NCBI GenBank assembly: GCA_034666665.1
Contig: JAXDLK010000012.1
Coordinates: 1-17,091 of the forward strand
DNA: 17,091 bases
Source: JAXDLK01 sp034666665
GTDB lineage: Bacteria > Desulfobacterota > Binatia > JACPRU01
Direction of reading: 5' to 3'
Of this stretch, positions 1 to 7,202 are shown piece after piece (position 1 is the stretch's first letter; each line of letters starts with the position of its first letter). The position numbers and the translations under genes were made by a program. The notes below the pieces were generated by a model, which was not told the DNA's origin, searched no databases, and saw only the letters and a program-made list of their open reading frames with translations.

Positions 1-92
1 TCCACGTTCATCGTCGCCCCCGGCGACTGCTCGCCGTCACGCAGGGTCGTGTCGAAGATCCGTACTCGATTTCGGTCGCTGTCGCTGTCCAT
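1..92 (-). CDS. leuA: 2-isopropylmalate synthase, N-terminal fragment (cut by window edge)
   Basis: LeuA condenses acetyl-CoA with 2-oxoisovalerate, the first committed step of leucine synthesis in the cytoplasm. Translating the minus strand from the ATG at 92-90 gives 30 codons before the window ends. Residues 11-22 read RIFDTTLRDGEQ, followed by SPGATMN: the hallmark N-terminus of the family, where the Arg-Asp of TLRD are the catalytic Arg and a metal-binding Asp. A clear Shine-Dalgarno, GGAGGG, lies 8 nt upstream (101-106). Homocitrate synthase and citramalate synthase share the TTLRDGEQ motif, but the SPGATMN continuation and the leucine-type attenuator immediately upstream favour LeuA. 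The rest of the gene lies beyond the left edge. Confidence 0.9.
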   Translation of the reverse strand, partial: MDSDSDRNRVRIFDTTLRDGEQSPGATMNV

Positions 93-120
93 GGGTTCTG
101 CCCTCCGGGTTGTGGTGCGT

Positions 121-159
121 GAAACGAAAAAGGCTACGGGGGAGAGCCGCCCGTAGCCT
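121..159 (-). terminator. Intrinsic terminator of the leuA attenuator
   Basis: On the minus strand a perfect 10-bp stem (AGGCTACGGG at 159-150 with CCCGTAGCCT at 140-131) closes a 9-nt loop and is followed at once by TTTTCGTTTC. This is a standard Rho-independent terminator. It ends only about 30 nt before the leuA start codon, so it can only act as a conditional, premature terminator of the leuA transcript (or also stop readthrough from pssA). Its 5' arm can alternatively pair with 171-180. Confidence 0.88.
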
Positions 160-268
160 CGATATCGTCCGGTCACGGGCGGCGAATCGCGCCCGTGACG
201 TCCTTCCTCTTGGTTCTCAGCCGAACCGGCGGTCGGACGTCCCGGGCGCGGGGGTAAGGAGCCCCGCG
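121..268 (-). promoter_or_regulatory. Leucine attenuator: ladder of competing RNA helices before leuA
   Basis: Read on the RNA (minus) strand, five helices compete in sequence. (1) 268-262 with 253-247: 7 bp, inside the Leu codon run. (2) 250-235 with 203-188: 15 of 16 positions pair, one G-A mismatch. (3) 199-188 with 184-172: 12 bp with one bulged C. (4) 180-171 with 158-149: nine pairs including one G-U, one mismatch; the antiterminator. (5) 159-150 with 140-131: 10 bp plus a U-tract; the terminator. Each helix uses bases needed by the next, the architecture known from his, leu and trp attenuators. Inferred logic: a ribosome stalled at Leu codons lets helix 2 form, freeing the strand for helix 4 and blocking termination; free passage favours helices 3 and 5. 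I found the pairings by eye; no energies were calculated. Confidence 0.85.
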
Positions 269-309
269 AGAGGAAGAGCCAGGAGAAGCCCGTTTCCAGT
301 TCGGTTCAT
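217..309 (-). CDS. leuL: Leucine-rich leader peptide of the leuA attenuator (30 aa)
   Basis: This short ORF begins with ATG at 309-307 and ends with TGA at 219-217. A weak Shine-Dalgarno (AGGA, 321-318) lies 8 nt upstream. Codons 8-18 encode LLLALPLAGLL: seven Leu in eleven codons (CTT, CTC, CTG, CTT, CTC, CTC, CTT). Three are CTT, which looks uncommon in the flanking GC-rich genes. The stop codon falls in the loop of the first long leader helix, 13 nt before its 3' arm. These are the expected properties of a sensor peptide whose translation rate reports charged tRNA-Leu. The composition also resembles a signal peptide, but there is no mature protein after it. The symbol leuL is used by analogy with enterobacterial leaders; no sequence homology is implied. 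Confidence 0.85.
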   Translation of the reverse strand: MNRTGNGLLLALPLAGLLTPAPGTSDRRFG

Positions 310-327
310 CGATTCGGTCCTGATCGA

Positions 328-356
328 GCCTTACTGAGGGTGCTCCGTCGTGTCAA
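328..356 (-). promoter_or_regulatory. Probable promoter of the leuA leader transcript
   Basis: A perfect sigma-70 -35 box, TTGACA (356-351), is followed by a 17-nt spacer and a weak -10, TAAGGC (333-328). It begins 19 nt after the pssA stop codon. The expected start point is near 321, which would put the leader peptide's AGGA at the extreme 5' end of the RNA. The -10 match is poor (2 of 6), so it may be weak, depend on an activator, or be unused if leuA is reached by readthrough. Confidence 0.55.
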
Positions 357-375
357 GCCGACAACCCGCCGGTGC

Positions 376-1200
376 TCAACGCGCCGTCTTCGAGCGACGG
401 TCGCTCCGAGCCGTTGCCTCGGCGGTCGCCGCAGGCGCCACGGCCACCGGCCGGTGGAGCTTTCTCCACAGCCACCACACCGGCCCCGAAAGGATGTACA
501 GGAAGACCCCGGTGAAGAGCATGAGCTGCGGCTGCCCGATCGTCAGCATGATCACGACGATCAGCGCGATCAGCAGCCCGAAGGGCTGCCGCCGCCGCCA
601 GCGAAGGTCCTTGAAGCTGTAGAAGGGCACCGAGCTCACCATCAGCGTGGCGAGGGCGTAGATCAGCCCGAGCAGGATCACGTGCTTGTGCGTCTCTCCC
701 TCGCCGCCGAGGAAGTAGTAGAGGAGCACCGTCGCGGCGACCATGTCGGCCGCCGCCGGGATCGGCAGTCCGACGAAAGCGCGTTTCTCGACGGACTCCA
801 CCTGCACGTTGAAGCGCGCCAGCCGGAGCGCGCCACAGGTGACGTACAGCGACGCGGCGAGCCAGCCCCAGGTCCCCCACGGCGCGAGCGCCCATTGATA
901 GACGAGGATGCCCGGCGCCACGCCGAAGGCGATCAGGTCGGCGAGCGAGTCGTACTCGACGCCGAACTTGCTGGTCGTCCGCGTCAGCCGCGCGATCCGG
1001 CCGTCGAGCCCGTCGAACATGTGCGCGACGAGGATCATCACGGCAGCGAGCTCGTAGTGCTCCCCGAGCGTCTGGATGACCGAGTAGAAGCCGGCGAAGA
1101 GACCGCCGGTCGTGAAGAGATTCGGCAAGATGTAGACGCCGCGCCGGAGCGGGGAATCTCCACTGCCGTTCCCGGTGAGAACTCGCAGGTTGTGGTTCAT
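376..1200 (-). CDS. pssA: CDP-diacylglycerol-serine O-phosphatidyltransferase
   Basis: This integral inner-membrane enzyme makes phosphatidylserine from CDP-diacylglycerol and serine. The 274-aa product carries the CDP-alcohol phosphatidyltransferase signature D-G-x2-A-R-x8-G-x3-D-x3-D at residues 66-88, preceded by a further Asp at 63. Several hydrophobic segments (about 22-60, 95-118, 145-165, 172-190, 207-240) fit a multi-pass membrane protein; the C-terminus is a basic, Ala-rich tail. It is the type II (Bacillus/archaeal-like) PssA, not the phospholipase-D-like E. coli enzyme. Its ATG overlaps the psd stop codon (ATGA, 4 nt), so it is probably translationally coupled to psd, which encodes the next enzyme in the pathway. 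The leuA attenuator region follows it. Confidence 0.95.
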   Translation of the reverse strand: MNHNLRVLTGNGSGDSPLRRGVYILPNLFTTGGLFAGFYSVIQTLGEHYELAAVMILVAHMFDGLDGRIARLTRTTSKFGVEYDSLADLIAFGVAPGILVYQWALAPWGTWGWLAASLYVTCGALRLARFNVQVESVEKRAFVGLPIPAAADMVAATVLLYYFLGGEGETHKHVILLGLIYALATLMVSSVPFYSFKDLRWRRRQPFGLLIALIVVIMLTIGQPQLMLFTGVFLYILSGPVWWLWRKLHRPVAVAPAATAEATARSDRRSKTAR

Positions 1201-1826
1201 AGAATCGCCACCACGTCCGATCCGCCTCGCACCCGATCGCCGATCGCCACACGGATCGTGGCGGACTCGGGCACGTAGACGTCCATGCGTGACCCGAAGA
1301 GGATCATGCCGAAGCGCGCGCCGCGCTCGACGAACTCACCGGGCCGGAGACGGCACACGATCCGGCGCGCCATCCAGCCGGCGATCTGCACGAACGCGAG
1401 CGGGTGCCCGTGCGCGTCCCGGACCGCGATCTCGTTGCGCTCGTTGTCGGAGGAAGCCGCGGAAAGGTATGCGGCGCGGAACCTTCCCGGGGAGTGGCAC
1501 ACGGAAACCACTTCGCCGCTCGCCGGCACGCGGTTCACGTGCACGTCGAGAGGCGACATGAAGATGCTGACCCTCTGAAACACCACTCCCGGCCAGGACG
1601 GCGCCGAGTGCCGCGGCTCGATCGCCACGACCCGGCCGTCGGCCGGCGCGACGATCGCACCCTCCTCTTCCGGAACGAGACGATCCGGATCCCGGAAGAA
1701 CCAGGCGAAGAAGAGCGTCAGCCCGAGGGCGGCGAACCCGACCCACCACCAGTCCATCATGCCGATCAGCAACGTGATGCCGCCGCTGGCAAAGACGAAC
1801 GGTATGCCTTCGTGCGCGAACTTCAC
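1197..1826 (-). CDS. psd: Phosphatidylserine decarboxylase proenzyme
   Basis: Psd converts phosphatidylserine to phosphatidylethanolamine at the inner membrane. The 209-aa product is the short form of the family. It has N-terminal hydrophobic segments at about 8-45, then the RDPDR motif (45-49), and near the C-terminus FGS (177-179), the equivalent of the LGST self-cleavage site. Cleavage before Ser179 would give the beta chain and a short alpha chain with the pyruvoyl group. The start is GTG (1826-1824), with a modest GGGAA Shine-Dalgarno about 8 nt upstream. It follows ilvC by 27 nt and overlaps pssA by 4 nt. With pssA here and cdsA at 5550-6386, the window encodes every step from phosphatidic acid to phosphatidylethanolamine. 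Confidence 0.94.
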   Translation of the reverse strand: MKFAHEGIPFVFASGGITLLIGMMDWWWVGFAALGLTLFFAWFFRDPDRLVPEEEGAIVAPADGRVVAIEPRHSAPSWPGVVFQRVSIFMSPLDVHVNRVPASGEVVSVCHSPGRFRAAYLSAASSDNERNEIAVRDAHGHPLAFVQIAGWMARRIVCRLRPGEFVERGARFGMILFGSRMDVYVPESATIRVAIGDRVRGGSDVVAIL

Positions 1827-1839
1827 CGAGATTCCCGAC

Positions 1840-1853
1840 GACCGCCCGTGCGG

Positions 1854-1855
<2 letters not shown>
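1840..1855 (-). other. Small intercistronic hairpin between ilvC and psd
   Basis: The minus strand reads GACCGC, loop ACGG, GCGGTC: a perfect 6-bp stem with a 4-nt loop. It overlaps the ilvC stop codon and ends 13 nt before the psd GTG. There is no U-tract, so it is not an intrinsic terminator. It could influence psd translation or mRNA decay, or be coincidental in such GC-rich sequence. Confidence 0.4.
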
Positions 1856-2866
<1,011 letters not shown>

Positions 2867-2870
<4 letters not shown>

Positions 2871-3391
2871 GCGGCCCTCTCTCCCGTGGTGCGTGGCTCG
2901 GCCTTCTGCATTCCTCGCGCCATCGTGACCTTGCCGGTCCGGGCGACCTCCTCGATGCCGAGCGGCTTCAAGAGCGCGATCATCGCCTCGAGCTTGTCCT
3001 CGCTCCCCGTCAGTTCGACGATGAAGGACTTGGGGCTCACGTCGACGATCTTCGCGCGAAAGATGTCGACGATGCTCATGAGCTCGGCCCGCGTGCTTTC
3101 CTCGGTGGGAATCTTGATCAGCACGAGCTCGCGGTCGACCGTTGCCAGATCCTTGAAATCGGTCACTTCGATCACGTTGACGAGCTTGTTCAGCTGCTTG
3201 GTGATCTGCTCGAGGACCAGGTCGTCGCCCGTGGTGACGAGCGTGATGCGCGACATCGTCGGGTCGAGCGGATTCTCGGCGACGCAGAGACTCTCGATGT
3301 TGAAACCGCGCACGCTGAAGAGACCGGCGACGCGCGCGAGCACGCCGAACTCGTTCTCCACCAGGACGGAGATCGTGTGCTGTTGCTGCAT
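2867..3391 (-). CDS. ilvN: Acetolactate synthase small (regulatory) subunit
   Basis: IlvN activates the catalytic subunit IlvB and confers feedback inhibition by valine. The 174-aa product has an N-terminal ACT domain (about residues 5-80, beginning HTISVLVENEFGVLARVAGLFS and including RGFNIESLCV) and the ALS small-subunit C-terminal domain (about 84-160). Length and domain order are normal for the IlvN/IlvH family. The ATG overlaps the stop codon of the small gene upstream by 1 nt (TGATG), and its own stop overlaps the ilvC start, so it sits in a tight coupled cluster. The catalytic partner ilvB, commonly placed just upstream, is not in this window and must be encoded elsewhere. Confidence 0.95.
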
Positions 3392-3645
3392 CAGGATCGC
3401 GCAGCGACCGAAGGCTTCCCTTCCGGTGGCTGATGCTCGTGCAGGATCTCCATCATCCGATCCTTGCCGGCGAGCTTGAGCTTCTGCAGGCGCTTCTTCT
3501 CCACTTCCTCTTCGGGCGTCAGGTAGTGCTTGTGGTTGAATCGCTCGAGCTTCTTCTTGAGGTCGACGTGCTCGTCGTAGAGGCTGCGAAGCTCGGGAAC
3601 CTGGTCGGTGAGGGACAGGATCGCCTCTTCTTCTTTTTTCTCCAT
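3391..3645 (-). CDS. Small YdcH-like (DUF465) helical protein
   Basis: This 84-aa, highly charged protein is predicted to be almost entirely helical, with leucines spaced as in a short coiled coil. The middle and C-terminal part (about 18-70: L-x-DEHVDLKKKLERF, then LTPEEEVEKKRLQKLKL-x-GKDRMMEIL) matches my recollection of the DUF465/YdcH family pattern, in which an LKK-x-KL-x-KD element near the C-terminus is typical. The function of that family is not established. The start ATG (3645-3643) has a good purine-rich GGGAGAAGG upstream. The stop overlaps the ilvN start by 1 nt, so it is probably co-translated with ilvN. It occupies the place where ilvB might be expected. Family assignment is from pattern memory only. 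Confidence 0.72.
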   Translation of the reverse strand: MEKKEEEAILSLTDQVPELRSLYDEHVDLKKKLERFNHKHYLTPEEEVEKKRLQKLKLAGKDRMMEILHEHQPPEGKPSVAARS

Positions 3646-3685
3646 TCGCCTTCTCCCTGGGCTGCTCGAGTGGAAACAGAGACGT

Positions 3686-4396
3686 CTATTCCAGCGTTTT
3701 GACCGATGTCAACGTGCGCTCGGCGGCCGCCATCTCGGCCGCCGAGGCGCGAACGTACCGTGGCAGGACCTCGCCGGGATCGGCGGCGGGAGTCCGGCCG
3801 GAGCCGAGCCGCGCGACGATCCCCCCTCGGGGATGGACGTCGCGAAAGGGCACGGCGCGGATCGCGAGCGCGTGGAACGCCTCGCCGTGAGTCTCCGCCG
3901 CGTCGCCGACGATCGCGACGTCGCCCTCGAGCAGCTCGATCCGGCAGACCGCGGCCTCCGGCGGCAATGCGAGGTCCGCCGTCACACGCTCGACACCGTC
4001 GTCGCTCCGGCGGAAGAGCGCGAGGTACACCTCGCCCTTGCGCGCGTCGAGGCAGACCGCGATCCAACCGCACGCCAGCGGTGCCGCGGCCGCCAATGCT
4101 TCGAGAGTCGACACTCCCACGAGCGGCGTCGCCGAGGCGAACGCCATCCCCTGCGCGAGCCCGATCGACACCCGCAACCCGGTGAACGACCCCGGGCCGA
4201 CGGAGACCGCGACCCCGCTCAGGTCGCCGACGTCGAGCCCCGCATCCCGCAGCACACTGCTCACCAGGTCCGGCAAGCGGCCCGCATGGCGCCCGGGCAC
4301 GAAGTCGCTCCGCTCGGACACCAGGCGCCCACCGGCGAAGACGCCCGCGGTGGCGACGGCCGTCGCCGTGTCGATGCCGAGTACGGCGTCAGTCAA
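3686..4396 (-). CDS. tsaB: tRNA threonylcarbamoyladenosine biosynthesis protein TsaB
   Basis: TsaB is the non-catalytic partner of TsaD in forming t6A at position 37 of ANN-decoding tRNAs. The 236-aa product shows the ASKHA-fold phosphate motif GIDTATAVA (7-15) and the diagnostic GPGSFTGLR (67-75), followed by SIGLAQGMAFA. It is within the normal 220-240 aa length. The only plausible start is TTG (4396-4394), 6 nt after the rseP stop; the motif begins within the first ten residues, so a later start is unlikely. The nearest Shine-Dalgarno-like sequence (AGGG) lies rather far upstream, so expression may rely on reinitiation after rseP. TsaD is not in this window. Confidence 0.93.
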   Translation of the reverse strand: MTDAVLGIDTATAVATAGVFAGGRLVSERSDFVPGRHAGRLPDLVSSVLRDAGLDVGDLSGVAVSVGPGSFTGLRVSIGLAQGMAFASATPLVGVSTLEALAAAAPLACGWIAVCLDARKGEVYLALFRRSDDGVERVTADLALPPEAAVCRIELLEGDVAIVGDAAETHGEAFHALAIRAVPFRDVHPRGGIVARLGSGRTPAADPGEVLPRYVRASAAEMAAAERTLTSVKTLE

Positions 4397-4402
4397 GGAA
4401 GC

Positions 4403-5491
4403 TCAGCCCTGAATCCACCGATAGATGTCGTTGTACACCGCGAAGAGCATCAGGCTGACGAGCAGGAAGAGACCCACCTGCTGCGCCATCTCGCGATATC
4501 GGCTGGTGAGCGGCCGCCGGATCGCGGCTTCGATCGCGAAGAACAGCAGATGACCGCCGTCGAGAACGGGAATCGGCAGCAGGTTCAGGATGCCGAGGTT
4601 GACGCCGAGGAAGGCCATGAACTCGAGCAGACCTTTGAGGCCCGATTGCGCCCGCTGCCCGGCGACGCGGGCGATCGTGATCGGCCCGCCGATCTCGCGC
4701 GTCGAGATCTTGCCCTGCACCATCTTCACGAGCGAGAGCACGATCAGCTCCGAGTAGAACGCGACCTGCTGGGTCGCCACCCACGGCGCCTCGATCACCG
4801 GCACCTCGCGAGTGTTCATCGCGCGCTCGATTCCGATGCGGTAGGACTCGCCGACCTCCTCGCCGAAGATGTTGCGATTGACCGTCTTCTCCGGAGCGAT
4901 CTCGATTTCCTTGCGCGACCCGCCCCTCTCGACGGTGAGCTCGAGCTTCTTGCCGCCGCTCGCGGTGATCCGATCCGCCAGCCCGTCCCAGGTGTCGACC
5001 GGCTGGCCGTCGAGGGCCAGGATCTTGTCGCCTTGCTCGAGGCCCGCCTGCGCCGCCGGAAGTCCCTTGATGAGCCCGCCCACCACCGGCTCGTCGGAAG
5101 GCGCCATCACGCCATAGGCCGCGGCGACGAACAGCAGACAAACCCAGGAGAACGCGAGATTGAAGAAGGGGCCGGCGAAGACGATCGCGAAGCGCTTCGC
5201 CAGGGGCTGGGTCGCGAACGATCGCCGCGGATCCGCGGCGGCCTCCGCCGTGCCCTCCTCGTCCGGCTCCTCCCCGAGCATCTTCACGTAGCCGCCGAGC
5301 GGCACGGCGCTGACCACGTATTCCGTCTCGCCGACCCTGCGGCCGAAGATCTTCGGCCCGAAGCCCAGGGAGAAGCGGAGCACCGAAACTCCGGAGGCCT
5401 TCGCGACCACGAAGTGACCGAGCTCGTGGACGAAGATGAGGAGCCCGAGGACGAGAACGGCGGCGAGCGTGTAGACGACTACGGTTTCCAT
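4403..5491 (-). CDS. rseP: RIP-type zinc metalloprotease, site-2 protease RseP
   Basis: RseP cleaves transmembrane substrates within the inner membrane, classically anti-sigma factors and remnant signal peptides. The 362-aa product has the zinc motif HELGH (22-26) in the first membrane segment, a conserved GYVKMLGEEPDEE segment after it, a second membrane segment (about 113-135), one PDZ domain (about 138-200, PVVGGLIKGLPAAQAGL), and the C-terminal NLLPIPVLDGGH motif (303-314) with Asp311 as the third zinc ligand. E. coli RseP is about 450 aa with two PDZ domains; the single-PDZ form is common outside Gammaproteobacteria. No good Shine-Dalgarno precedes the ATG. It directly follows cdsA; dxr, often found between them, is missing. 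Confidence 0.95.
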   Translation of the reverse strand: METVVVYTLAAVLVLGLLIFVHELGHFVVAKASGVSVLRFSLGFGPKIFGRRVGETEYVVSAVPLGGYVKMLGEEPDEEGTAEAAADPRRSFATQPLAKRFAIVFAGPFFNLAFSWVCLLFVAAAYGVMAPSDEPVVGGLIKGLPAAQAGLEQGDKILALDGQPVDTWDGLADRITASGGKKLELTVERGGSRKEIEIAPEKTVNRNIFGEEVGESYRIGIERAMNTREVPVIEAPWVATQQVAFYSELIVLSLVKMVQGKISTREIGGPITIARVAGQRAQSGLKGLLEFMAFLGVNLGILNLLPIPVLDGGHLLFFAIEAAIRRPLTSRYREMAQQVGLFLLVSLMLFAVYNDIYRWIQG

Positions 5492-5549
5492 CGGTCAGAG
5501 TTGTCGACGGTTCCCCCGCCCTCTGGCGCTCGCGACGGGATCCCTCGGC

Positions 5550-6386
5550 TCAGCCGTGCCCATGGAGGAAGCTCACGTAATAGTAGACGAAAACCGTGGG
5601 GAACACGAGGCTGTCGGTCCGGTCGAGGATGCCGCCGTGGCCGGGGAAGAAGTGGCCCGAGTCCTTGGCCCCGAATGCCCGCTTCAAAAGGGACTCGCAG
5701 AGGTCGCCGGTCTGCGCAAGCACGCCCGCGATCAGCGAGATCGACAAGATCTCGCCCCACCCGACGCCCGGCAGCAGCAGCATCTTGACGACTGAGCCCG
5801 CGACGACGTTGCCGGCGAGCGCGCCGATCGCACCTTCGACGGTCTTCTTCGGGCTGACGGTGGGCATCAACAGCCGCCGTCCGAACTGCCGACCGGCGAA
5901 GTACCCGGCGGTGTCGCCGAGCATGCCGACGGCGAGCACGAAGAACACCCAGGCGGCACCGTTGCCGGCGGGCCCCCAGCGAAGCCAGATGAAGTGCGGC
6001 AGGAAGGCCCCCGCGTAGAGGACGCCGAGCATCGAGTGGCCGACGCGGTCGACGCCGGTCGCCGGATCCTCGGCGAAGAAGAGGGCGAGCATCAGACCGG
6101 CGGCGACGACCGCCAGCAGCGGCCCCGAGAACGTGCCCGCGGCCGCGGAGATCGTCTGCGGCTCCGGCGTGGTGCTCGCCATCCCGAACGCGACCAGCGC
6201 TCCGCCGGCGACGCCGCAGGCCTGGATCGCCTTGGCATCGGGAAACGCCATCTGGAAGTACTCGAGGAGCGCGAGCACCGTGAGCGCGAGAACGACCGCG
6301 CGGTAGAGCCAGAACGGCGCCGCGAAGATCAGCAGAAGAAGGATCGGGATCGCGACCGCCGCGGTCGCGAGCCGCGCGCGCAGCAC
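5550..6386 (-). CDS. cdsA: Phosphatidate cytidylyltransferase (CDP-diacylglycerol synthase)
   Basis: CdsA makes CDP-diacylglycerol from CTP and phosphatidic acid in the inner membrane, supplying the PssA encoded 4 kb downstream. The 278-aa product is multi-pass, with strongly hydrophobic N-terminal segments. It carries the complete family signature at about residues 232-258: S-L-L-K-R, then KDSGHFFPGHGGILDRTD. The GTG start (6386-6384) is supported by GAGGAG 5 nt upstream, which lies in the 10-nt gap after the uppS stop. A 58-nt gap without obvious signals separates it from rseP. Confidence 0.95.
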   Translation of the reverse strand: MLRARLATAAVAIPILLLLIFAAPFWLYRAVVLALTVLALLEYFQMAFPDAKAIQACGVAGGALVAFGMASTTPEPQTISAAAGTFSGPLLAVVAAGLMLALFFAEDPATGVDRVGHSMLGVLYAGAFLPHFIWLRWGPAGNGAAWVFFVLAVGMLGDTAGYFAGRQFGRRLLMPTVSPKKTVEGAIGALAGNVVAGSVVKMLLLPGVGWGEILSISLIAGVLAQTGDLCESLLKRAFGAKDSGHFFPGHGGILDRTDSLVFPTVFVYYYVSFLHGHG

Positions 6387-6396
6387 CTAGGCTCCT

Positions 6397-7158
6397 CTAG
6401 CGCGCCACACCGACGCGCTCCCGCTCCACCTGATCACCGGTACGGCCGAACCGCCGCTCTCTCTGCTGGTAGTGGGCGAGCGCCTCGACGAACTGCGCCT
6501 CGCCGAAGTCGGGCCACAACGTCGGCGTGATGAGCAGCTCCGAGTAGGCGATCTGCCAGAGGAGGAAGTTCGAGACACGCACCTCGCCGCTCGTGCGGAT
6601 CAACAGATCGGGATCGGGAATCCCGGCGGTCGAAAGTCGGCGGGACACCGTCTCCTCGCAGATCGACTCCGGGTCCAGGTCGCCGCGCTTGACGGCGACG
6701 GCGATGTCGCGCACCGCTTCGGTGATCTCCTCCCGGCCGCCGTAGCTGACGGCGAGGATCACGGTCATCCTTCCGTTGTCGCGTGTGGTTTCGACCGCAC
6801 GGCGAAGCGCGGCCTGCACCGACGAGGGCAGCCGCTTGAGATCGCCGATCGCCTGCAGGCGAATCTCGTGCTTCATCATCTTCTCGAGCTCGGTCTTGAG
6901 GTAGCGCTCGAGAAGACGCATCAGGCCGCTCACCTCTTCCCGCGGCCGGCTCCAGTTCTCCGTCGAGAACGCGTAGAGCGACAGGTAGGGAATGCCGAGC
7001 CGACGCGCGCTCTCGACCACCGCGCGCACCGATTCCTTGCCGCGCCGGTGCCCCTCGATGCGGGGAAGCCCTCGACGCGAAGCCCAACGGCCGTTGCCGT
7101 CCATGATGATGGCGACGTGCCGCGGCAGCCGTTCGGGATCGAGATCGACGAGCGACAT
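6397..7158 (-). CDS. uppS: Undecaprenyl diphosphate synthase (isoprenyl transferase)
   Basis: UppS adds isopentenyl units to farnesyl diphosphate with cis double bonds, giving the C55 lipid carrier for peptidoglycan and O-antigen. With the ATG at 7158-7156 the product is 253 aa, the normal family length. The catalytic motif IIMDGNGRW is at residues 17-25 (Asp20). AFSTENWSRP and the C-terminal RTSGE...SNFLLWQIAYSEL and WPDF elements are also present. The open frame extends upstream to 7263, but that would overlap frr by 60 nt and add a low-complexity Gly/Pro/Glu tail, so I place the start at MSLVDLDPER. No strong Shine-Dalgarno is visible; a GGAAGC-T-GCTTCC palindrome lies about 20 nt upstream, in the 44-nt gap after frr. 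Confidence 0.94.
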   Translation of the reverse strand: MSLVDLDPERLPRHVAIIMDGNGRWASRRGLPRIEGHRRGKESVRAVVESARRLGIPYLSLYAFSTENWSRPREEVSGLMRLLERYLKTELEKMMKHEIRLQAIGDLKRLPSSVQAALRRAVETTRDNGRMTVILAVSYGGREEITEAVRDIAVAVKRGDLDPESICEETVSRRLSTAGIPDPDLLIRTSGEVRVSNFLLWQIAYSELLITPTLWPDFGEAQFVEALAHYQQRERRFGRTGDQVERERVGVAR

Positions 7159-7202
7159 CGGGGTGGGACCGGACGCGGCGGAAGCTGCTTCCGGGGGCCG
7201 TT

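Noticed and set aside
203..276. Additional pairing of CTTCCTCT (276-269) with AGAGGAAG (210-203) in the leader
   Set aside because: The 8-bp match is real, but it would cross the stronger 250-235/203-188 helix and is not needed by the model; kept only as a possible transient fold.
217..309. The leader ORF as a small secreted protein or lipoprotein
   Set aside because: It has a signal-like hydrophobic core, but it stops at 30 codons with no mature region or Cys, and the Leu run plus the downstream helix ladder explain it better.
110..337. 75-codon plus-strand ORF over the leuA leader
   Set aside because: Arg-rich composition and no binding site; the minus strand of the same bases holds a coherent leader ORF, helices and terminator.
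3608..5788. 726-codon plus-strand open frame antisense to tsaB, rseP and cdsA
   Set aside because: Same artefact: charged low-complexity translation with no recognisable motifs, opposite three well-supported genes.
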